Below are positions 1 through 5,233 of a stretch of 5,233 nt of DNA, one piece after another. Position 1 is the first letter of the stretch. Every line of letters starts with the position of its first letter. Position numbers and translations under genes: made by a program. The stretch lies in the NCBI GenBank assembly GCA_032128415.1, contig JAQBGW010000088.1, positions 1 to 5,233 on the forward strand. The letters are read 5' to 3'. The notes under the pieces are model-generated. The model ran no database searches and had not been told where the DNA came from. It saw nothing but the letters and a program-made list of their open reading frames with translations. This stretch comes from Ga0077527 sp032128415. GTDB taxonomy: Bacteria; Pseudomonadota; Gammaproteobacteria; Burkholderiales; SG8-41.

Positions 1-709
1 TTTCCGGCGCGAGCGGCGTGTGATAAACCTTTACCTGCTGCAGCGCACGCTTTCGGTAATCGACGTCGCCGTCCACCCGAATTACATCGAGCCGCTGCTT
101 GAGCAGCTCGATGGTGGGAAGAAAGTCTTCGCGTTTCAGGCCGCCCTTGTAGAGCTCGTCGGGGTGATAGTTTGACGTCATGCAGTAGACCACGCCGCGG
201 TCCATGGTGCGCGCGAACAGCCGCCCGAGGATCATCGCGTCCACCACGTCCGAGACCGCGACCTCGTCGAAGCAAATCAGCCGGTAGCGCCCGGCAATGC
301 GGTTCGCGAGCGCGTCCAGGGGATTGGGCGTGCCCTTTAACTCGTCGAGCTCGCGGTGCACGTCGCGCATGAAATGATGGAAGTGCACCCGCCGCTTTCG
401 CTCCAGAGGCAGACACCGGTAGAAACTATCCATGAGGAAGGTCTTGCCGCGCCCGACCGATCCCCACAGGTAGATGCCGCGGGGCAGCTCTGGCCGCATC
501 ACCAGGCGGCGCAGCGCGGTGCCGCGCCGCCGCTTGTAATCGCTCCATTGCTCGAACAACCGTTGCAGCCGCAGCACCGCCGCGTATTGCGTATCGTCCC
601 GCTCGAAACCCCGCTTCTTCAGCGCCTCCTGGTAGAGCTCGAGGACGGAGGCCGGCCTCTCTAAGGCTGGCGGGACGGTTTCGGTCGGCCTGAGCGCATT
701 TTCAGCCAT
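1..709 (-). CDS. zapE: ZapE/AFG1-family P-loop ATPase (cell division protein ZapE), 5' part only
   Basis: The reading frame is open from ATG at 709 to the left edge, giving 236 residues; the family is usually about 350-380, so roughly a third (the C-terminus) is missing. Visible motifs are Walker A GSVGRGKT (residues 83-90) after GIYLW, the HFHHFMRDVH block (109-118), Walker B LICFDE (144-149) followed by VAVSDVVDAMIL, a sensor-1-like TSN (178-180), and the family signature PDELYKGGL...FLPTIELLKQ. From family knowledge, E. coli ZapE is an ATPase that acts at the Z-ring under stress, and mitochondrial AFG1/LACE1 is the eukaryotic relative; the role here is inferred. The start is chosen because GGAG at 717-720 lies 7 nt upstream of this ATG, while the other ATG at 716 hits a stop after four codons. 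Residues 1-20 form a poorly conserved Pro/Ala/Glu tail. The residue after FDE is Val150, where I recall Phe in E. coli ZapE. The gene lies 79 bp downstream of lpdA on the same strand, probably as the distal gene of the same operon. GC is about 64 % by hand count. Confidence 0.93.
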   Translation of the reverse strand, partial: MAENALRPTETVPPALERPASVLELYQEALKKRGFERDDTQYAAVLRLQRLFEQWSDYKRRRGTALRRLVMRPELPRGIYLWGSVGRGKTFLMDSFYRCLPLERKRRVHFHHFMRDVHRELDELKGTPNPLDALANRIAGRYRLICFDEVAVSDVVDAMILGRLFARTMDRGVVYCMTSNYHPDELYKGGLKREDFLPTIELLKQRLDVIRVDGDVDYRKRALQQVKVYHTPLAPE

Positions 710-716
710 CAGCCAT
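703..716 (-). repeat. 7-bp tandem direct repeat duplicating the zapE start
   Basis: The coding strand reads ATGGCTG twice in immediate succession (716-710 and 709-703). Each copy begins with ATG-GCT, so two Met-Ala starts lie 7 nt apart in different frames. The downstream copy opens zapE. The upstream copy opens a four-codon reading frame (Met-Ala-Asp-Gly) that stops at TGA 704-702, inside zapE. The repeat is directly visible; any role is inferred. It may be a simple replication-slippage duplication. Confidence 0.8.
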
Positions 717-736
717 CTCCGTCCCCGGAGCCGGCC
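711..736 (-). promoter_or_regulatory. Putative hairpin covering the zapE Shine-Dalgarno
   Basis: On the coding strand CTCCG (730-726) pairs with CGGAG (721-717) around the loop GGGA, which fits the GNRA tetraloop pattern. After one G-A mismatch (731/716) the stem can continue with G732-U715, C733-G714, C734-G713, G735-C712 and G736-U711. The 3' arm contains the GGAG Shine-Dalgarno of zapE (720-717) and the first ATG, so folding would hide the ribosome site and leave the true ATG at 709 just outside. No U-run follows, so it is not an intrinsic terminator. Pairing was worked out by eye; a regulatory role is inference. Confidence 0.4.
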
Positions 737-788
737 TTATTCCGAAATGAATGAATTACCACCTGGAATGAAATATCTGTTCTTGACG
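737..788 (-). other. AT-rich lpdA-zapE spacer with no recognised element
   Basis: This is the upstream part of the 79-bp gap between the lpdA stop and the zapE start. It is clearly richer in A+T than the flanking genes and holds overlapping GAAT/ATTC micro-repeats, including ATTCATTCATT on the coding strand. I find no convincing -35/-10 pair and no GC-rich stem followed by a T-run. Transcription of zapE therefore most likely comes by read-through from the genes upstream, but a weak promoter cannot be excluded by eye. Confidence 0.5.
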
Positions 789-2213
789 TTAGTAATTTAA
801 GCTGCGGTTGCCGACGGCAAGCGCAGCTTCCTTCATCGCCTCGGACAGCGAGGGATGCGCGTGGCAGATCAGCGCGATGTCCTCCGAGGACGCGCGGAAT
901 TCCATTGCGACCACTGCCTCGGCGATCAGCTCCGAGGCCATCGGTCCGATGATGTGCACGCCGAGGATACGGTCGGTCTTCTCGTCGGCAAGGAATTTGA
1001 CGAACCCGGTGGTGTCGCCGAGCGCGCGGGCGCGGCCGTTCGCCATGAACGGGAACTGGCCGGACTTGTACTTCGTGCCTTCGGCCTTCAGCTGCTGCTC
1101 GGTCTTGCCGACCCAGGCGATTTCGGGCGAAGTGTAGATAACCCACGGTATAGTGTTGAAATCCACGTGACCGTGCTTTCCCGCGATGCGTTCGGCCACC
1201 GCCACGCCCTCTTCTTCGGCTTTGTGCGCCAGCATCGGCCCGCGCACCACGTCGCCTACCGCCCAAACGCCGGGCAGATTGGTCTTGCAATCACCATCCA
1301 CCGCAACAAAACCGCGCTCGTCTATTTTTAGACTGACCGCTTTGGCATTCAATCCGTCGGTGTGCGGCATGCGGCCGATTGACACAATCAACTTGTCCAC
1401 GACCAACGTCTGGGCGGTACCGGCGCTGTCCGTGTATTCAACGGAGACATTTTTTTTCGCGGTTATTTTTCCAACCTTGACACCGGTTTTAATAGCTAGT
1501 CCCTGCTTGGTGAATACCTTCAGCGCTTCCTTGGCCACCTGCCCGTCCACCGCTCCCAGAAAGTCCGGCAGCGCTTCGAGTACGGTGACTTCGGCACCTA
1601 GACGCCGCCACACACTGCCCATTTCCAGGCCGATGACACCGGCACCGATCACACCCAGTTTTTTCGGTGTTTCGGCAATTTCCAGCGCACCTGCGTTGTC
1701 GAGCACCAGTTTATTGTCGAATGGCACGTCAGGCAGCGCCCGCGGAGTTGATCCCGTGGCAATGATCACGTGTTTGGCCGTCAGCACCTCAGCGCTCTTG
1801 CCGGAGACCTGAACCTGCCAACTGCCGGCGCCGCCTCCGGCAAAAGCACCCTTGCCGTGAAAAAACGTAATCTTGTTTTTCTTGAACAGATACAGAATGC
1901 CGTCATTATTCTGTTTAACCACTTTATCTTTTCGCTTGAGCATCTGCGCCACATCCATCGCCAAACCCTTGACCTGAATGCCGTGCTCGGCAAATGCATG
2001 GCCGGCATGCTCGAAATTCTCTGACGACTGCAACAGTGCTTTCGACGGAATGCAGCCAACATTGGTACAAGTACCGCCGGGCGCGGGTTTGCCTTCGGGC
2101 GTGCTCCATTCGTCTATACACGCCGTCTGCAGACCCAATTGCGCAGCACGGATCGCCGCGATGTATCCGCCGGGACCGGCGCCGATGACTACGACATCAA
2201 ATGATTTGGCCAT
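789..2213 (-). CDS. lpdA: Dihydrolipoamide dehydrogenase, E3 of the 2-oxoglutarate dehydrogenase complex
   Basis: This 474-residue FAD-dependent flavoprotein has the usual length for an E3 without an N-terminal lipoyl domain. E3 oxidises the dihydrolipoyl group on E2 and passes electrons through a redox disulfide and FAD to NAD+. Visible are the FAD-binding GAGPGG (11-16), the redox-active disulfide in GGTCTNVGCIPSK (Cys49, Cys54), ATGS (152-155), the NAD-binding GAGVIG (190-195), the second FAD motif AVGDV (318-322), and the C-terminal dimerisation domain with HAHPSLSE (451-458), where His453 and Glu458 form the catalytic pair contributed across the dimer. Ser455 stands where many relatives have Thr, probably a neutral change. 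All key residues are present. The start is ATG at 2213, because the FAD fold begins almost at once (MAKSFDVVVIGAG). It begins 10 bp after the odhB stop with no evident Shine-Dalgarno, suggesting coupled translation. Its location in the odh cluster argues for service to this complex, although E3 can be shared with pyruvate dehydrogenase and glycine cleavage systems. GC is about 55 % in the 5' part and about 63 % in the 3' part (hand count). Confidence 0.97.
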   Translation of the reverse strand: MAKSFDVVVIGAGPGGYIAAIRAAQLGLQTACIDEWSTPEGKPAPGGTCTNVGCIPSKALLQSSENFEHAGHAFAEHGIQVKGLAMDVAQMLKRKDKVVKQNNDGILYLFKKNKITFFHGKGAFAGGGAGSWQVQVSGKSAEVLTAKHVIIATGSTPRALPDVPFDNKLVLDNAGALEIAETPKKLGVIGAGVIGLEMGSVWRRLGAEVTVLEALPDFLGAVDGQVAKEALKVFTKQGLAIKTGVKVGKITAKKNVSVEYTDSAGTAQTLVVDKLIVSIGRMPHTDGLNAKAVSLKIDERGFVAVDGDCKTNLPGVWAVGDVVRGPMLAHKAEEEGVAVAERIAGKHGHVDFNTIPWVIYTSPEIAWVGKTEQQLKAEGTKYKSGQFPFMANGRARALGDTTGFVKFLADEKTDRILGVHIIGPMASELIAEAVVAMEFRASSEDIALICHAHPSLSEAMKEAALAVGNRSLNY

Positions 2214-2223
2214 GTTTGCGTGA

Positions 2224-3462
2224 TTAAATATCCAGAATCATCCGTGCCGGATCTTCCAGCGCTTCTTTCATTGCCACCAGCGCCAGCACGGCCTCGCGAC
2301 CGTCGATGATGCGATGGTCATATGACAGGGCGAGGTAATTCATCGGGCGGATGACGATCTGCCCGTTTTCCACCACCGCGCGTTCCTTGGTCGCATGCAC
2401 ACCGAGAATCGCGCTTTGCGGCGGGTTGATGATCGGCGTGGACAACATAGAACCGAACACGCCCCCATTGGAAATCGAGAATGTACCGCCGGTGAGTTCT
2501 TCGATGGTCAGCTTGCCGTCCTGCGCGCGCTTGCCGAATTCGGCAATCTGCTTCTCGATATCAGCCAGTGTCATCTGGTCACAGTTGCGCAGGATGGGCA
2601 CCACCAGGCCGCGCGGGCTGCCCACCGCGATGCCGATGTCGTAATAGCCGTGATAGACGATATCGTTGCCATCGATGGAAGCGTTGACTAACGGATATTT
2701 TTTCAGCGCATGCACCGCGGCTTTGACGAAAAAGGACATGAAGCCCAGTTTGGCACCGTGCTCCTTCTCGAAACGCTCTTTGTATTTGCTGCGCAACTCC
2801 ATGACCGGTTGCATGTTGACTTCATTGAACGTGGTCAAAATGGCTGCGGTTGATTGCGACTGCACCAGACGTTCGGCAATCCGTGCACGTAGTCGCGACA
2901 TCGGCACGCGCTGCTCGGGTCGTTCGCCGGTATCCCCCATATCCACCTTAGGCATCGCGCGCGCAACCGCAGGAGCAGCAGCAGGCGCCGCCGCTTTCGT
3001 CCCCGCATGGGCTCCCCCTTCGGCCGCTTGGAGAACGTCGCCCTTGGTTACGCGACCGCCCCGGCCGGTACCGCTGATCGCGGCGGTATCTAAATGCTTC
3101 TCGGCAGCGAGCTTCTGCGCTGAAGGCATCGCCGGCGATCCTGCGGGTTTGTCCGCCGCTGCGGCAACAGGTGATTTTGATGCAGGCGCTTTTTCTGCAG
3201 TCGCTGTCACTTCGGGCGCCTTTGCCTCGGTGTCGATCTGGGCAATGATTTCATTGCTGGTGACTGTGCTGCCATCGACCTTGATGATTTTCACCAGCAC
3301 CCCCGCCTGGGGCGCCGGGGTCTCGAGCACGACTTTGTCGGTCTCGATGTCCACCAGATTTTCGTCGCGCTTGATGTAGTCGCCGGCTTTTTTGTGCCAC
3401 GACACCAATGTCGCCTCGGCTACCGATTCCGATAGTTGGGGCACTTTCACTTCAACGAGCAT
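2224..3462 (-). CDS. odhB: Dihydrolipoyllysine-residue succinyltransferase, E2 of the 2-oxoglutarate dehydrogenase complex
   Basis: This 412-residue protein (E. coli SucB is 405) forms the core of the complex and transfers succinyl from its lipoyl arm to CoA. Domains in order: one lipoyl domain (about 1-77) with the lipoylated Lys43 in the ETDKVVLE motif; an Ala/Pro/Lys-rich flexible linker (about 79-110); a peripheral-subunit-binding domain (about 111-147, with SAQKLAAEK and GTGRGGRVTKGDVL) that holds E1/E3; a second Ala/Pro-rich linker (about 148-170); and the catalytic acyltransferase domain (about 182-412). The active-site motif is DHRIIDG (382-388) with His383 and Asp387, and the GGTFSISNGG block (325-334) is intact. 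The sequence NPPQSAILGV and the single lipoyl domain favour the succinyl rather than the acetyl enzyme, and the adjacent sucA confirms it. The start is ATG at 3462, with GAGGT 4 nt upstream and the lipoyl domain beginning immediately. It lies 36 bp after sucA and 10 bp before lpdA. The alternative symbol is sucB. Confidence 0.97.
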   Translation of the reverse strand: MLVEVKVPQLSESVAEATLVSWHKKAGDYIKRDENLVDIETDKVVLETPAPQAGVLVKIIKVDGSTVTSNEIIAQIDTEAKAPEVTATAEKAPASKSPVAAAADKPAGSPAMPSAQKLAAEKHLDTAAISGTGRGGRVTKGDVLQAAEGGAHAGTKAAAPAAAPAVARAMPKVDMGDTGERPEQRVPMSRLRARIAERLVQSQSTAAILTTFNEVNMQPVMELRSKYKERFEKEHGAKLGFMSFFVKAAVHALKKYPLVNASIDGNDIVYHGYYDIGIAVGSPRGLVVPILRNCDQMTLADIEKQIAEFGKRAQDGKLTIEELTGGTFSISNGGVFGSMLSTPIINPPQSAILGVHATKERAVVENGQIVIRPMNYLALSYDHRIIDGREAVLALVAMKEALEDPARMILDI

Positions 3463-3466
3463 GATT

Positions 3467-3471
3467 ACCTC
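3467..3471 (-). promoter_or_regulatory. Shine-Dalgarno of odhB
   Basis: The coding strand reads AAGAGGTAATC directly before the odhB ATG. The GAGGT core matches the anti-Shine-Dalgarno complement and sits 4 nt from the start codon. This is the strongest ribosome site in the window and supports independent initiation of odhB despite the short gap from sucA. Confidence 0.8.
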
Positions 3472-3498
3472 TTAACCTATTGATTATATTCATAATTA
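3472..3498 (-). other. AT-rich sucA-odhB spacer
   Basis: This stretch is very A+T-rich. The sucA stop is followed at once by a second in-frame TAA (3498-3496), a tandem stop. A small all-AT inverted repeat, ATTAT-GAAT-ATAAT, lies at 3496-3483; with five A-U pairs it is too weak to be a terminator. An ATG at 3493 would open a 13-codon frame ending just inside odhB, but it lacks a ribosome site. I see no promoter here. Confidence 0.5.
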
Positions 3499-5233
3499 TT
3501 AATGCTCTTCACCCTCAGTCAAGGGCCGCGGATTGAAGCCGCGCGGGCGGCTGCCGCCGGCCAGAGTCAGCGCCTGATCAACCAGTTCCTTTTGCTGCTT
3601 CTCGTGCAGCGACTTGTAGCCGGCGGCTGGCGAGGCCGATGAATCGCGCCCTGCGAAATACATCTTCTGCTCGGGCAGCAAATGGCGCATCAGGTAATGC
3701 TGGATATGCCGCCAGGCGCCTTGATTGCGCGGTTCTTCCTGGCACCAGACGATTTCCTTGGCGTTTTTGTAGCGCACGATCTGAGCGCGGAATTCATCGT
3801 GCGCAAACGGGTAGAGCTGCGCCATGCGCACCAGCGGCAGGTTCTGGATGCCGCGTGCCTGCCGCTCGGCGCGCAAGTCGTAATAGACCTTGCCGCTGCA
3901 GAAAATGACCCGCTCAACTTTCTCAGGCTCAATCTCACTCGCATCCCAGTCCTCATTCACCGGATTAAACTTGTCGTTGGCAAACTCTTCGAGCAAAGAC
4001 ACCGATTCCTTGTGCCGCAGCAGACTCTTCGGTGAAAAAATAATCAACGGTTTGCGATGCGGCCGCACCATCTGCCGGCGCAGCAGGTAATACATTTGCA
4101 CCGGCGTCGCCGGCACACAGATCTGCATGTTGTAATCCGCACACAATTGCAGGAAACGTTCCATGCGGGCCGACGAATGCTCGGGCCCCGCGCCTTCGTA
4201 GCCGTGCGGCAGCATCAGAGTCAGGCCGCTCAGGCGGCCCCATTTCACTTCACCCGATGCAATAAACTGGTCTATGACCACCTGCGCGCCGTTGACGAAA
4301 TCGCCGTATTGCGCCTCCCAGATCACCAATTCCTTGGGGCCGGATGTCGCATAGCCGTATTCGAAACCGAGCACCGCTTCTTCCGACAGCACCGAATCGA
4401 TGACTACGAAATCACCCTGGTTGGGGCTGAGGTGCTGTAATGGCACATGCGTGCCCTGATCCCAGCGCTCCCGGTTCTGGTCATGCAGCACGGCGTGGCG
4501 GTGGAAAAACGTGCCGCGACCGGAATCCTGCCCTGACAGCCGCACCGAGAAACCTTCATTCAGCAACGTCGCATAAGCGAGTGTTTCCGCCATGCCCCAA
4601 TCGAGCGGCAATTTGCCTTCGGCCATCAGCCGCCGGTCTTCCATGATTTTCTGGACCCGCGGATGCAACTTGAAGCCGGACGGCACATCGCAGATCTTGC
4701 GTGCCAGCGCCTGCAACTGGTCCAGCGGCAGCCGGGTGTCGTCATTCTCGTTCCACTTGGTGCCCCGGTACGGACTCCAGTCGGTCTCAAACGGCGGCTT
4801 AAAATTGGAAAGTATGGTCTGGTTGGTGTGGTAACCACGATCCAGTGCATCGCGGAATCCGTTCACCATCTTTTCAGCCTCAGCTTCCGTGACCACGCCT
4901 TCGCCAATCAGTCGGTCAGCGTACACTTTTCGCGGTGTGGGATGGGTATGGATGCGCCGGTACATCAGCGGCTGCGTGACCATCGGCTCATCCTGCTCGT
5001 TATGGCCGAGCCGGCGGTAGCAGACCAGGTCGATCACCACGTCCTTCTGGAATTGCATGCGGTAATCCAGTGCTATCGCCGTGGCAAAGCAGATCGCTTC
5101 CGGGTCATCGCCGTTGACATGGAAAATCGGCACTTCGAGCATTTTTACCACGTCCGAGCAATACGTCGACGAACGTGCATCGCGCGGGTCAGAGGTCGTG
5201 AAGCCGATCTGGTTATTGATGATGATATGCACC
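3499..5233 (-). CDS. sucA: 2-oxoglutarate dehydrogenase E1 component, C-terminal part (5' end outside window)
   Basis: The frame runs off the right edge and 577 residues are visible. E. coli SucA has 933, so about 360-370 N-terminal residues are missing. The first visible codon is GTG (5232-5230), an internal Val of the conserved VHIIINNQIGF stretch, not a start. E1 is a thiamine-diphosphate enzyme that decarboxylates 2-oxoglutarate and transfers the succinyl unit to the lipoyl group of E2. Visible (fragment numbering): NNQIGFTT (6-13), whose NN ends the GDG...NN thiamine-diphosphate/Mg motif; HVNGDDPEA (38-46); CYRRLGHNEQDEP (71-83); a transketolase-like pyrimidine-binding domain (about 205-405) with SGQDSGRGTFFHRHA (233-247), SEEAVLGFEYGYAT (283-296) and LPHGYEGAGPEHSSAR (341-356); and a C-terminal domain with CSGKVYYDL (445-453), WCQEEPRNQGAW (496-507) and AGRDSSASPAAGY (527-539). 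This matches SucA-type E1 and not AceE of pyruvate dehydrogenase. A 20-residue charged tail ends in GEEH. It is followed after 36 bp by odhB; promoter and start lie outside. Confidence 0.97.
   Translation of the reverse strand, partial: VHIIINNQIGFTTSDPRDARSSTYCSDVVKMLEVPIFHVNGDDPEAICFATAIALDYRMQFQKDVVIDLVCYRRLGHNEQDEPMVTQPLMYRRIHTHPTPRKVYADRLIGEGVVTEAEAEKMVNGFRDALDRGYHTNQTILSNFKPPFETDWSPYRGTKWNENDDTRLPLDQLQALARKICDVPSGFKLHPRVQKIMEDRRLMAEGKLPLDWGMAETLAYATLLNEGFSVRLSGQDSGRGTFFHRHAVLHDQNRERWDQGTHVPLQHLSPNQGDFVVIDSVLSEEAVLGFEYGYATSGPKELVIWEAQYGDFVNGAQVVIDQFIASGEVKWGRLSGLTLMLPHGYEGAGPEHSSARMERFLQLCADYNMQICVPATPVQMYYLLRRQMVRPHRKPLIIFSPKSLLRHKESVSLLEEFANDKFNPVNEDWDASEIEPEKVERVIFCSGKVYYDLRAERQARGIQNLPLVRMAQLYPFAHDEFRAQIVRYKNAKEIVWCQEEPRNQGAWRHIQHYLMRHLLPEQKMYFAGRDSSASPAAGYKSLHEKQQKELVDQALTLAGGSRPRGFNPRPLTEGEEH

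Noticed and set aside
356..664. Plus-strand open frame of 102 codons
   Set aside because: It is antisense to the Walker A half of zapE, where the minus-strand frame shows clear conserved motifs.
783..788. TTGACG on the plus strand as a -35 box
   Set aside because: No -10-like hexamer lies 16-18 nt downstream and the only downstream frame is antisense to lpdA.
709..1290. Minus-strand open frame of 193 codons overlapping the lpdA 3' end and spacer
   Set aside because: It is a frame-shifted reading of lpdA, Arg/Gly-rich, with no domain. The true lpdA frame is intact with all catalytic residues.
1186..1812. Plus-strand open frame of 208 codons
   Set aside because: It is antisense to lpdA across its conserved NAD domain, is low-complexity Ser/Thr/Pro/Ala-rich, and has no recognisable domain. 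It is a shadow of GC-rich codon use.
2666..3379. Plus-strand open frame of 237 codons, Ala/Ser/Thr-rich
   Set aside because: It lies wholly antisense to odhB, whose domains are complete. Its composition reflects the complement of the Ala/Pro/Lys linker codons, and no family motif is seen.
3479..3493. Short leader ORF starting at the ATG at 3493 before odhB
   Set aside because: There is no ribosome site, only 13 codons, and an AT-rich spacer makes a chance ATG likely.
3483..3496. ATTAT-GAAT-ATAAT inverted repeat as a terminator after sucA
   Set aside because: The stem is only five A-U pairs with no GC core or T-run, and odhB follows within 36 bp as part of the same complex.
5230..5232. Possible GTG start of sucA at the right edge
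   Set aside because: The codon is the internal Val of the conserved VHIIINNQ stretch of E1. The family has several hundred residues before it, so the gene simply continues outside.

Overview
This 5.2 kb window carries one minus-strand gene cluster of a proteobacterium. In transcription order (right to left) it holds the 3' part of sucA (2-oxoglutarate dehydrogenase E1), complete odhB/sucB (E2 dihydrolipoyl succinyltransferase), complete lpdA (E3 dihydrolipoamide dehydrogenase), and the 5' part of zapE (AFG1-family P-loop ATPase). The order E1-E2-E3 followed by a ZapE-type ATPase, together with the protein sequences (for example the ZapE block MTSNYHPDELY...FLPTIELLK...VYHTPL), fits Betaproteobacteria best. 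That placement is an inference from recalled family patterns. Genus cannot be told, and overall GC by hand count is roughly 57-64 % depending on region.

Layout: sucA (3499-5233, 5' end outside the window) ends in tandem TAA stops. A 36-bp AT-rich spacer with a clear Shine-Dalgarno follows, then odhB (2224-3462). Only 10 bp separate odhB from lpdA (789-2213), and no convincing Shine-Dalgarno lies in front of lpdA, which suggests translational coupling. A 79-bp spacer (710-788) leads to zapE (2-709, running off the left edge). I see no intrinsic terminator or convincing promoter in any spacer, so the genes probably form one transcript started upstream of the window. The plus strand carries only antisense shadow ORFs.

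Together sucA, odhB and lpdA encode a full 2-oxoglutarate dehydrogenase complex of the TCA cycle. E1 decarboxylates 2-oxoglutarate and succinylates the E2 lipoyl group, E2 passes succinyl to CoA, and E3 reoxidises dihydrolipoamide with NAD+. ZapE is not a complex subunit. It is an ATPase linked to cell division and stress in E. coli and is probably only co-transcribed.

I found no new system here; this is core metabolism. The points most worth a second look are a predicted hairpin that would bury the zapE Shine-Dalgarno, a 7-bp tandem duplication that doubles the zapE start codon out of frame, and a GC step inside lpdA.
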